From: CAYJHC01 sp964369465
GTDB taxonomy: Bacteria; Bacillota; Clostridia; Peptostreptococcales; Anaerovoracaceae
Length of the DNA stretch: 7,929 nucleotides
NCBI GenBank assembly: GCA_964369465.1
Contig: CAYJEX010000039.1
Location: 1 to 7,929 of the forward strand
Direction: 5' to 3'
Shown here: piece after piece, positions 1 to 6,459 of the stretch
Layout of the letters: each line of letters opens with the position of its first letter
Numbering within the stretch: position 1 is the stretch's first letter
The notes under the pieces: generated by a model
What the model was told of the DNA's origin: nothing
Seen by the model: the letters and a program-made list of their open reading frames with translations, nothing else
Database searches by the model: none
Translations under genes and position numbers: made by a program

Positions 1-23
1 CTTGTAAATCATATATTGTTAAA

Positions 24-51
24 TTGCATGTAGATATGTGCTTTTTAAAAT
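24..51 (+). promoter_or_regulatory. Candidate sigma-A-type promoter for the symporter operon
   Basis: TTGCAT (24-29) and TAAAAT (46-51) are separated by 16 bases and would start transcription near position 58, about 50 bases before the first gene. The match to TTGACA/TATAAT is moderate, and the region is so AT-rich that chance hits are expected. The real promoter may lie upstream of the window. Confidence 0.3.
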
Positions 52-107
52 AAATTAATATGAATTATATTGTAGTAAAACTTAAATGTAGGAAAGGAAG
101 AAGAAAA

Positions 108-362
108 ATGTCAAAATGGGGAAAATATTTTTTTTACGGAACTTTATTATGGCAGATTCCGTGTATTGCGTGGATATTTTATTTTAGTGAGCCTAATACG
201 AGTATCATAATGGGATTACCAGCAGCAGTCTTTACATATGCAGCATTGTACTTATTCTATTGTGTAGTATTTGGGGTAGTATTTACTTGGAAGTACATTG
301 ATGACCCAACAGGAAAAGGTGTACCTGTACCTGTTTCTGCGGATGGAAAGGAAGGTAAATAA
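108..362 (+). CDS. Small two-helix membrane protein, putative accessory subunit of the adjacent symporter
   Basis: This is an 84-residue protein. Hydrophobic segments at about residues 7-27 and 33-62 predict two membrane helices, followed by a short polar tail rich in Gly, Pro and Lys. The ATG at 108 is chosen because a strong ribosome binding site (AAAGGAAG, 93-100) lies seven bases before it; the in-frame ATG at 60 has no such site and would add a basic stretch. The stop codon is one base before the next gene, so the two are very probably translated together. Small two-helix proteins preceding SSS-family transporters are a known arrangement (YhdT with PanF; DUF3311 proteins with SSS genes), and size, topology and position fit that class. 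I cannot assign a specific family from sequence alone. The role as partner or stabiliser of the symporter is inferred from context. Confidence 0.8.
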   Translation: MSKWGKYFFYGTLLWQIPCIAWIFYFSEPNTSIIMGLPAAVFTYAALYLFYCVVFGVVFTWKYIDDPTGKGVPVPVSADGKEGK

Positions 363-363
363 A

Positions 364-1887
364 ATGACGATAGTAATGGTAACGTTAGTTGTATATTTCG
401 TTGTAATGATTGTAATTGGATTTATTGGAAATAAGAAAACTGACGCAAAAAATTTAAATGATATGTTTGTTGCAGATGGAACATTAAGTCCTTTCATTAT
501 ATTTATCACATCTACAGCGACGGCTTTCAGTGCGTTTGCATTCCTTGGTGCACCAAGTGCATTTTACTCAAGTGGTGTTACATCGGTATTATGGATGGCG
601 CCGATAGTTGCAGACTTAACTTTTATGGCGATAGTTGCAAGAGGAATGTGGCTACTAGCTAAAAGATATAATTTCGTAACTCCAGCTGATTTGCTTTCGG
701 CAAGATTTGATTACAAAAAGGATAAAACAGTTAGATTTATAGTTGCAATCATGTGTTTGTTCTTCTGTGGATTCTATATCCAGCTAAATATTACAGGTTC
801 TGGATATGTAATTGAAACAGTAACAGGCGGAGTAATATCATATGAAGTAGGATTAATAATAGTTGCAGTAATAATTGGATTCTACACTATGATGGGTGGA
901 GCTAGATCTGTAGCATGGTCAGACACTGCACAGGCAATATTGTTGATAGGAGCATTAGCGGTTATAAGTGTTATTGCTGTAATTAACGGTGGTGGAGCAG
1001 ATATGTTCGATAAGATTATGGAAATCGCTCCAGCAGTAGGTAACATAGAAACTTCTAAATTATATGCATATACTTGCATGTTAGGTGTTGCAGCTTCTAT
1101 GCCAGTATGGCCATCTATGTGGGTTAGATGTTATACTGGAAGAAACTTCAAAGGAACTGTTATAGGATTTGTTCAAGGCGAAGGAGTTGGTGTACTATTT
1201 ACATGTATATTGTTCCCAGCATTAATTGGTGGAGCAGGGATATTGTTATTCCCAGGTCTTGTAGGTACAGAAGCTGATAATATTACAGTAATGTATTTCC
1301 AATATGTTCCAGATATTTTAGCAGGTTTATTCGCAATAGGTGCATTAGCAGCGGCTATGTCTACAGCAGATGCAATTACATTGTTATTAGGCTCTATCGT
1401 TGTTAAGGATATTATTGATCCGTTCAAACCTCAAATGAAGGATACTCACAAGGCAAATATTTCTAGAATAGCATGCGTATTAGTAATTGGAGTATCGCTT
1501 GCAATAGCGTTTAACCCTCCGGGAACATTAGTGGAAATGGCATTTGCTATTGCTTGGCCAGGAGCAGCTTGCTTCTTCCCACTTGTAGTTGGTACTATAT
1601 TCTGGAAGAGAGCAACAAGAGAAGGAGCTATTATTGGTTTGATTATGGCCGTAAGTGCAGCAGCATTGACAACATTTGTATGGCCTTCAGCATTAAACAT
1701 TTACGCATCAGTATGGGCGATATTAGCTGGAGGAGGCGGACTTATTGTTGGATCGTTATTAACTCCAGCGCCTCCAGAGCACATTGTGACAATGTTCCAC
1801 GGCTTCTTGAAAGAAACTTACAAATATAAGGGAATTTCAGATAAGAAAGACGTAATGGCAATATCTGTGCCAGGAGAAAAAAAATAA
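364..1887 (+). CDS. Sodium:solute symporter, SSS family
   Basis: This 507-residue integral membrane protein has about 13 hydrophobic segments, the usual size and topology for family TC 2.A.21. Family signs are a first helix at residues 3-21, the segment GGARSVAWSDTAQA (178-191), which matches the SSS signature around the central helices, and AAAMSTADAITLL (329-341), whose Ser333-Thr334 pair falls at the conserved Na2 sodium-site serines of vSGLT. The start at 364 is preferred over the in-frame ATG at 298: it follows GGAAAGGAAGG (346-355) at normal spacing, and the upstream extension would overlap the preceding gene and add a polar 22-residue leader. The protein would couple inward sodium flow to uptake of a small solute. 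SSS substrates range from pantothenate and proline to sugars, acetate and urea, and the sequence does not settle which. The downstream hydrolase genes suggest it feeds them. Confidence 0.93.
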   Translation: MTIVMVTLVVYFVVMIVIGFIGNKKTDAKNLNDMFVADGTLSPFIIFITSTATAFSAFAFLGAPSAFYSSGVTSVLWMAPIVADLTFMAIVARGMWLLAKRYNFVTPADLLSARFDYKKDKTVRFIVAIMCLFFCGFYIQLNITGSGYVIETVTGGVISYEVGLIIVAVIIGFYTMMGGARSVAWSDTAQAILLIGALAVISVIAVINGGGADMFDKIMEIAPAVGNIETSKLYAYTCMLGVAASMPVWPSMWVRCYTGRNFKGTVIGFVQGEGVGVLFTCILFPALIGGAGILLFPGLVGTEADNITVMYFQYVPDILAGLFAIGALAAAMSTADAITLLLGSIVVKDIIDPFKPQMKDTHKANISRIACVLVIGVSLAIAFNPPGTLVEMAFAIAWPGAACFFPLVVGTIFWKRATREGAIIGLIMAVSAAALTTFVWPSALNIYASVWAILAGGGGLIVGSLLTPAPPEHIVTMFHGFLKETYKYKGISDKKDVMAISVPGEKK

Positions 1888-1927
1888 CCCTAAAATAAAT
1901 CATAGAATTATATAATTACAGACAAAA

Positions 1928-1961
1928 TTAAGCTAGTGCCTATATTATGGCACTAGCTTAA
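1928..1961 (+). promoter_or_regulatory. Perfect 13-bp stem-loop just upstream of the first M24 ribosome binding site
   Basis: TTAAGCTAGTGCC (1928-1940) and GGCACTAGCTTAA (1949-1961) are exact inverted repeats around an 8-base loop (1941-1948). There is no T-run after the right arm; CAAAT and then the AAGGAG site follow at once. A standard rho-independent terminator for the symporter gene is therefore unlikely. Better readings are an mRNA processing or stability element that sets different levels for the transporter and enzyme segments, or a 5' protective hairpin if transcription starts at the TATAAT at 1911-1916. Reading on the minus strand, TTTTGTC follows the stem, so it could weakly terminate antisense transcription. 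Confidence 0.7.
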
Positions 1962-1962
1962 C

Positions 1963-3245
1963 AAATAAGGAGAGAAAACATGGGATTAAGAGATCATGTA
2001 ACAGACACATATTGTGGAGAACTATATGTACCGTTTACATTACAAGAATATAGAAACAGAGTTGCAAAAGTAAAGAAAAGAATGGCTGAGGAAAACATAG
2101 ACCTATTATACTGTACAGCTCCAGTTAGTATGTATTACCTTACAGGGTATATGGCAGAATGGTATCAAGGCGAAGAGCCATTAGATTGGCTTCCTGTAGG
2201 AGGAATAGCACTTTCACTAAATTCAGATAAAATCTTATTCTTTGACAGATCAGGACACGAACCTCTTACAACAGCACATATTCTTGGAGATGATATAGAT
2301 GTTAGAATACATTCGTATAAAATTCAAGAAGAGACTGGATTAACAGAACTTGAATTTGTAATTAAGAGTATAAAAGATGAAGGATGGCTAAAAGGAAGAG
2401 TTGGACTAGAAAAAATGAGCCATCGACCTAATCCGCTAGTTGCAGCGATGTTTGATGAAGCTTTAGCTAGAGAAGGATGTGAAGTAGTAAATGCTTCAGA
2501 AATAGTTAGACAAGTAAGAGCGATTAAATCACCACAAGAACTTACGTATCATAAAATTGCAGGGAAATTAGCAGATATAGGAATGAAAGCAGCAGTAGAT
2601 GCTATAAGACCTGGCGTTACAGAGATGGAAGTACGTGCTGAAGCATTATATGCAATGACTAAAGCAGGAAGTGAAGACACAGGAATACCTATGCCAATAT
2701 TAGCTGGTCCACAAAGAACAGCGATGGTACATGCTTTGACAAGTCAAAAAGTAATAATGCCAGGCGACATGATTTTGTTTGACTGCTGTGGTGTTTATAA
2801 GCGTTATCATACAAATACATCAAAAGTTATTTCGTGTGGAGAACCACACCCTAAAGTATTAGAACAACTAGAAAAAATTTCAGGGGCACTAAAACTGTTT
2901 AAAGAGACAATAAGGCCAAACTTATCCGCAAAAGAGCTTTCAAAGACTATGAGAGAATACTATAAAGAGGTAGGTATTTGGGATGACCGTAGATGGTTAG
3001 GGGGCTATGAGATTGGGCCTGCATTTGCACCATCATGGATAGGTTCGTGGGTTTATAATATAGGCGAAACAGATGAGGATGAGAGAATTTTCCTTCCAGG
3101 AAATGTTATGAATCATGAAGCACAATTCTATTTACCAAAAGCATCAGGAAGTGCAATAGTAATTGAAACAGTAGCAATTGAGGATGAAGACGCAAGTATA
3201 TTGACTGAAACAGAAGGAAGCTACATTATTGCAGACAATTTTTAA
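1963..3245 (+). repeat. Tandem gene duplication, left unit
   Basis: Similarity to the unit at 3345-4627 starts at AAATAAGGAGAGAAAAC, 17 bases before the ATG, and runs to the stop codon with a constant offset of 1382 bases and no insertion or deletion. Sequence upstream of 1963 and downstream of 3245 shows no clear similarity, so the shared unit is the ribosome binding site plus the gene. The encoded proteins differ at 31 of 421 positions (about 93% identical). Differences are strongly clustered: 2139-2584 is identical to 3521-3966 over all 446 bases. Confidence 0.95.
1980..3245 (+). CDS. M24-family creatinase/prolidase-like hydrolase, copy 1
   Basis: This 421-residue cytoplasmic protein starts at ATG with AAGGAGAG (1967-1974) just ahead. 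It has an N-terminal creatinase-type domain (about residues 15-160; FTLQEYRNR and AEENIDLLY are typical) and a C-terminal pita-bread domain (about 175-420). Relative to M24 peptidases it keeps His251 (MVHALTSQK), Asp268 (LFDCCG), Glu380 (NHEAQF) and Glu396 (VIETV). The second metal Asp position is Asn279 (HTNTSK), and the GHxxG histidine position is Tyr343 (GGYEIG). A two-metal aminopeptidase mechanism is therefore unlikely. Metal-free creatinase also lacks the metal ligands and uses the equivalent of His251, but creatinase's second catalytic glutamate aligns, by memory alignment, to Ser281. The likely reaction is hydrolysis of a C-N bond in a small molecule; the substrate is unknown. Databases would probably call it 'aminopeptidase P family protein', which I think misleads. 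It lies between the symporter and its own duplicate. Confidence 0.88.
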   Translation: MGLRDHVTDTYCGELYVPFTLQEYRNRVAKVKKRMAEENIDLLYCTAPVSMYYLTGYMAEWYQGEEPLDWLPVGGIALSLNSDKILFFDRSGHEPLTTAHILGDDIDVRIHSYKIQEETGLTELEFVIKSIKDEGWLKGRVGLEKMSHRPNPLVAAMFDEALAREGCEVVNASEIVRQVRAIKSPQELTYHKIAGKLADIGMKAAVDAIRPGVTEMEVRAEALYAMTKAGSEDTGIPMPILAGPQRTAMVHALTSQKVIMPGDMILFDCCGVYKRYHTNTSKVISCGEPHPKVLEQLEKISGALKLFKETIRPNLSAKELSKTMREYYKEVGIWDDRRWLGGYEIGPAFAPSWIGSWVYNIGETDEDERIFLPGNVMNHEAQFYLPKASGSAIVIETVAIEDEDASILTETEGSYIIADNF

Positions 3246-3315
3246 TTTGATTTTTACATTCGTCACAAAATAATGAAGGGATTTAGTCATATTAATAAAT
3301 TGTAGAATAAGCAAT

Positions 3316-3343
3316 TTTTACAAATTTTCAACAAATTGTAAAA
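3316..3343 (+). promoter_or_regulatory. AT-rich stem-loop upstream of the second M24 ribosome binding site
   Basis: TTTTACAA (3316-3323) pairs with TTGTAAAA (3336-3343). One internal A-A mismatch and two further A-T pairs continue the stem. It ends six bases before AAGGAG, a position equivalent to the perfect hairpin at 1928-1961, but the sequence is unrelated. It is thermodynamically weak, and chance pairing in AT-rich DNA is a real possibility. The rest of the 116-base spacer (3246-3361) holds no gene and no clear terminator. Confidence 0.35.
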
Positions 3344-3344
3344 G

Positions 3345-4627
3345 AAATAAGGAGAGAAAACATGGGATTAAGAGATCATGTAACAGATACATATTGTGGA
3401 GAACTATATGTACCATTTACATTACAAGAATATAGAAATAGAGTTGCAAATGTAAAGAAAAGAATGGCTGAGGAAAACATAGACTTATTATACTGTACGG
3501 CTCCAGTTAGCATGTATTATCTTACAGGGTATATGGCAGAATGGTATCAAGGCGAAGAGCCATTAGATTGGCTTCCTGTAGGAGGAATAGCACTTTCACT
3601 AAATTCAGATAAAATCTTATTCTTTGACAGATCAGGACACGAACCTCTTACAACAGCACATATTCTTGGAGATGATATAGATGTTAGAATACATTCGTAT
3701 AAAATTCAAGAAGAGACTGGATTAACAGAACTTGAATTTGTAATTAAGAGTATAAAAGATGAAGGATGGCTAAAAGGAAGAGTTGGACTAGAAAAAATGA
3801 GCCATCGACCTAATCCGCTAGTTGCAGCGATGTTTGATGAAGCTTTAGCTAGAGAAGGATGTGAAGTAGTAAATGCTTCAGAAATAGTTAGACAAGTAAG
3901 AGCGATTAAATCACCACAAGAACTTACGTATCATAAAATTGCAGGGAAATTAGCAGATATAGGAATAAAAGCAGCAGTAGATGCTATAAGACCTGGCGTT
4001 ACAGAGATGGAAGTGCGTGCTGAGGCGATATATGCAATGACTAAAGCTGGAAGCGAATATACAGGAATACCTATGCCGGTACTATCGGGTCCACAAAGAA
4101 CAGCGATGGCACATGCTTTGACAAGCCAAAAAGTAATAATGCCAGGCGACATGATTATGTTTGACTGCTGTGGTGTTTATAAGCGTTACCATACAAACAC
4201 ATCAAAGGCAATTTCGTGTGGAGAACCACACCCTAAAGTTTTGGCACATTTGGAAAAAATTTCAGGAGCTCTTAAATTACTTAAAGAAACAGTAAGGCCA
4301 AATTTATCCGCAAAAGAGCTTTCAAAGACTATGAGAGAATACTATAAAGAGGTAGGTATTTGGGATGACCGTAGATGGTTAGGGGGCTATGAGATTGGGC
4401 CTGCATTTGCACCGTCATGGATAGGTTCGTGGGTTTATAATATAGGCGAAACAGATGAAGAAGATAGAATCTTTGTTCCAGGAAATGTTATGAATCATGA
4501 AGCGCAATTCTATTTGCCAAACTCAGCGGGAAGCGTTATGGTAATAGAAAGTGTTTTATTTGAAAATGATGACGCGAGTATTTTGACTGATATAGAAGGA
4601 AGTTTTTTAATAGCAGATAATGTGTAG
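3345..4627 (+). repeat. Tandem gene duplication, right unit
   Basis: This is the right copy of the 1283-base unit described at 1963-3245. Both copies are intact reading frames of the same length, so neither is a decaying pseudogene. Differences are dense in the 3' half and include many amino-acid changes. Direct repeats of this size make the locus prone to unequal recombination, which could delete one copy or expand to three. Confidence 0.95.
3362..4627 (+). CDS. M24-family creatinase/prolidase-like hydrolase, copy 2
   Basis: This 421-residue paralogue of the upstream gene has the same start context (AAGGAGAG, 3349-3356). The N-terminal domain is identical apart from Lys30 to Asn. Active-site candidates are all conserved with copy 1: His251, Asp268, Asn279 and Tyr343 in place of metal ligands, Glu380 and Glu396. 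Changes cluster at residues 202-313, including Asp233Tyr, Ile240Val, Ala242Ser and Val250Ala next to the catalytic histidine, and in the last 35 residues (15 changes from Lys387Asn to Phe421Val). Residues 314-366 are again identical. Preserved catalytic residues with altered pocket-lining and tail positions suggest a shift in substrate preference or formation of a heterodimer, since creatinase-fold enzymes are dimers with active sites near the interface. Both ideas are inference. Same strand, short spacers and shared ribosome binding site imply co-expression with copy 1. Confidence 0.88.
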   Translation: MGLRDHVTDTYCGELYVPFTLQEYRNRVANVKKRMAEENIDLLYCTAPVSMYYLTGYMAEWYQGEEPLDWLPVGGIALSLNSDKILFFDRSGHEPLTTAHILGDDIDVRIHSYKIQEETGLTELEFVIKSIKDEGWLKGRVGLEKMSHRPNPLVAAMFDEALAREGCEVVNASEIVRQVRAIKSPQELTYHKIAGKLADIGIKAAVDAIRPGVTEMEVRAEAIYAMTKAGSEYTGIPMPVLSGPQRTAMAHALTSQKVIMPGDMIMFDCCGVYKRYHTNTSKAISCGEPHPKVLAHLEKISGALKLLKETVRPNLSAKELSKTMREYYKEVGIWDDRRWLGGYEIGPAFAPSWIGSWVYNIGETDEEDRIFVPGNVMNHEAQFYLPNSAGSVMVIESVLFENDDASILTDIEGSFLIADNV

Positions 4628-4633
4628 GCATTT

Positions 4634-4654
4634 AACATAACTTTCTTATGTTGA
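4634..4654 (+). promoter_or_regulatory. Small hairpin overlapping the base of the larger stem-loop
   Basis: AACATAA (4634-4640) pairs perfectly with TTATGTT (4646-4652) around a CTTTC loop, and U-G plus U-A pairs extend the stem to 4632-4654. Its right arm shares positions 4650-4654 with the left arm of the hairpin at 4650-4693, so the two cannot be fully formed together. It lies just after the stop codon of M24 copy 2. Confidence 0.4.
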
Positions 4655-4693
4655 CAAGAAATAGATTTAAATATAAATCTGTTTCTTGTTAAC
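4650..4693 (+). promoter_or_regulatory. Long 20-bp stem-loop upstream of the amidohydrolase gene
   Basis: The left arm 4650-4669 pairs with the right arm 4674-4693 across all 20 positions, with two G-U wobbles (4653 with 4690; 4662 with 4681), around a 4-base loop. The sequence after it is AAAAAGATG, with no U-tract, so it is not a typical terminator. The ribosome binding site of the amidohydrolase (AAGGGAG, 4706-4712) follows 12 bases later. A structure this long in a 91-base spacer is unlikely to be chance. An RNase processing or mRNA-stabilising site, or a weak transcription barrier, fits best. Confidence 0.7.
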
Positions 4694-4718
4694 AAAAAGA
4701 TGATTAAGGGAGAAATCA

Positions 4719-6338
4719 ATGAAAGCAGATGTAATACTAACTGGTAAATCAATTTTTGATGGAAAAGAGTTTTCAGATATAGAAAAATATATTGCGATAA
4801 AAGATGAAAAAATAATTTCTGTCGGTAAAATTGATGAGAAAGACAAATTTATTAGCAATGAAACAAAAATTTATGATTGTGGAGACAAGCTTATTATGCC
4901 AGGCTTCCATGATAATCATAATCATATTTACTTGAGCATGATCTTTTCAAACGCTGTTTTTTTAGGAAGTGCAAAGAGTGAAAACGATGTAATAGAAATG
5001 CTACGAGAAGGTGCAAAAGCACAAGAAGGCAATAAGTGGATACTAGGGTATGGATGGCATCAAGCAAAATGGGATAATCCAAATTTTCCTACAAAGGAAT
5101 CCTTGGATACAATTTTTCCAGATACCCCTGTTTTTTTAATGCATGAAACAGGACATGCTGCGTGGGTAAATTCACTTGTTTTATATAAGTTTGGAATAGA
5201 TAAAGATACACCTGATCCTCATAACGGGGCATTTGAGCGTGATGAAAAAGGAAACCCTACTGGGTTTATACTTGAAGATGCGTATTTGCCATTTGCAGAG
5301 GAAGCATTTAAGCTTGATGCGGAATCAGAAAAAGTGGCTTTAGATAAATATTTGAAAGAAAAAGCTGAGCTAGGAATAACATCAGTTGATGATATGTTTT
5401 ATATAATGGGTCTTAACTTAGGTAACCCAGATCTATATAGCGAATATGAAAAAAATGGAAAACTTTCTATGAGAATTAATTTTTATATAAAAGAAAGTAA
5501 CAAAATAGAAGATTTATGCGAGTACGAAAAGTATAAGTCACCGAAGGTTAATTTCAGAGGCGTTAAGATTTTCTTAGACGGAGTTGCAAGCACATATACG
5601 GCATTTATGGTGGATGAATATGCAAATAGATCTGATTTTGTTGGGTATCCATTCCATACAGAAGAGCAACTATTTAGTGTTATGAAATGTATTGATTCGG
5701 CAAATTATAAAATGAGGGCACATGCTGTTGGAGATGGTGCGGTAAGATTAATTGCTAATGCATATGAAAGACTAGTAAAGGAAAATGGTAAAAAAGATAG
5801 AAGATTGTGCATAGAGCATATCGAAATAATACATCCTGATGACATTAGTAGACTTGGAGAATTAGAAATAATACCATCTATCCAACCTAACCATATGGCT
5901 ATTACAAAGCACTTGCCAGACAATCCGTTTCTAACATTTTTGGGTGAAAAGAGAGAACCGTATTTTTGGATGGGTAAAACTTTGATAGATGCTTGTTCTG
6001 CCGTTACGTATGGAACAGATTTTCCTATAAGTAAAGATAACCCTATGTTGACAGTTTTTCGTGCTGTCAATAGAGTTATGGATGATATGGAACCAAAAGG
6101 CGGATGGAATCCTAAAGAAAAAGCAAGTTTAGCAGAAGCACTAAGATGCTACACATATAATGGGGCTTATAGCAATTTCCAAGAAGATGAGTTAGGAACA
6201 CTAGAAGTTGGGAAATATGCAGATATTGTAGTTCTCGATAGAAATATCTTTGCAGAAGAACCTTTGAAATTAAAAGATGTTTCAGCTAATATGACAATAT
6301 CAGCGGGCAAAGTTGTATATGAAAAGGAACAAGCTTAA
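4719..6338 (+). CDS. YtcJ-like metal-dependent amidohydrolase
   Basis: This 539-residue protein has the usual length for the amidohydrolase-3/YtcJ group. Features in order: an N-terminal beta-rich cap (1-60); PGFHDNHNH (61-69) with the metal-binding HxH pair His67 and His69; GWHQAKW (112-118) and HETGHAAWVNS (142-152), typical of YtcJ proteins; GVKIFLDG (281-288) with Lys283 at the bridging-lysine position; RAHAVGD (333-339) with His335; IEHIEI (365-370) with His367; YGTDFPI (431-437) with the catalytic Asp434; and the C-terminal cap motif GTLEVGKYADIVVLD (493-507). All the metal site candidates are present, so the enzyme should be active. The family hydrolyses amide or related C-N bonds, for example N-substituted formamide deformylase; the substrate here is unknown. 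There is no signal peptide. It starts at ATG after AAGGGAG. The gene closes the cluster before a terminator and probably acts on the same substrate or an intermediate of the M24 enzymes. Confidence 0.92.
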   Translation: MKADVILTGKSIFDGKEFSDIEKYIAIKDEKIISVGKIDEKDKFISNETKIYDCGDKLIMPGFHDNHNHIYLSMIFSNAVFLGSAKSENDVIEMLREGAKAQEGNKWILGYGWHQAKWDNPNFPTKESLDTIFPDTPVFLMHETGHAAWVNSLVLYKFGIDKDTPDPHNGAFERDEKGNPTGFILEDAYLPFAEEAFKLDAESEKVALDKYLKEKAELGITSVDDMFYIMGLNLGNPDLYSEYEKNGKLSMRINFYIKESNKIEDLCEYEKYKSPKVNFRGVKIFLDGVASTYTAFMVDEYANRSDFVGYPFHTEEQLFSVMKCIDSANYKMRAHAVGDGAVRLIANAYERLVKENGKKDRRLCIEHIEIIHPDDISRLGELEIIPSIQPNHMAITKHLPDNPFLTFLGEKREPYFWMGKTLIDACSAVTYGTDFPISKDNPMLTVFRAVNRVMDDMEPKGGWNPKEKASLAEALRCYTYNGAYSNFQEDELGTLEVGKYADIVVLDRNIFAEEPLKLKDVSANMTISAGKVVYEKEQA

Positions 6339-6341
6339 AAT

Positions 6342-6379
6342 ATACAACACAAAATAATGACACACCTATTTTATTGTAT
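6342..6379 (+). promoter_or_regulatory. Imperfect AT-rich hairpin overlapping the terminator stem
   Basis: ATACAA (6342-6347) and AAAATA (6351-6356) can pair with TTGTAT (6374-6379) and TATTTT (6367-6372), separated by a small internal loop. Its right arm shares 6378-6379 with the left arm of the hairpin at 6378-6413. Stability is low, and it may be chance. Confidence 0.25.
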
Positions 6380-6422
6380 CGCATTCATGTATAATTATTT
6401 AAATGGATGCGATATTTATTTT
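6378..6422 (+). terminator. Probable intrinsic terminator after the amidohydrolase gene
   Basis: ATCGCATTCAT (6378-6388) pairs with ATGGATGCGAT (6403-6413) over 11 positions including one U-G pair, with a 14-base loop. The right arm is followed by the T-rich stretch ATTTATTTT (6414-6422). It sits 40 bases past the stop codon. It would end the symporter-M24-amidohydrolase transcript. The loop is longer and the stem weaker than in textbook terminators, so read-through into the permease gene is possible. Confidence 0.6.
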
Positions 6423-6428
6423 GAATTT

Positions 6429-6459
6429 TAATTTGAAAAACACGGCATAATTTGAAAAA
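6429..6459 (+). repeat. Two 12-bp direct repeats upstream of the permease gene
   Basis: TAATTTGAAAAA occurs at 6429-6440 and again at 6448-6459, a period of 19 bases, close to two helical turns. They flank CACGGCA. This spacing suits two adjacent protein-binding sites on one DNA face and lies in the presumed promoter region. The low-complexity content lowers confidence. Confidence 0.4.

Noticed and set aside
298..363. Upstream start for the symporter at 298
   Set aside because: It would overlap the preceding gene by 65 bases and add a polar leader ahead of the first helix; the ATG at 364 has the ribosome binding site.
1554..1829. 91-codon + strand reading frame inside the symporter gene
   Set aside because: It is wholly within the symporter gene in another frame, has no ribosome binding site, and its protein looks like a random frame product.
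1906..1917. Palindrome AATTATATAATT with TATAAT inside as an operator or promoter
   Set aside because: It is pure A/T and there is no -35-like element at 15-19 bases upstream, so I kept it only as a note under the hairpin at 1928-1961.
1928..1961. Rho-independent terminator for the symporter gene
   Set aside because: The stem is perfect but no T-run follows on the + strand, and the next ribosome binding site starts six bases later.
1980..4627. One duplicated M24 gene being a pseudogene
   Set aside because: Both frames are full length with no frameshift, premature stop or lost start, and the same catalytic candidates are retained.
5705..6070. 121-codon minus-strand reading frame within the amidohydrolase gene
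   Set aside because: It lies opposite conserved metal-site codons of a clear gene, with no ribosome binding site or recognisable motif; other minus-strand frames were dismissed likewise.
3264..6360. Shared 13-base string CACAAAATAATGA at 3264-3276 and 6348-6360
   Set aside because: Both copies lie after stop codons, but the string is A/T-dominated, has no symmetry, and two copies are not enough to argue against chance.
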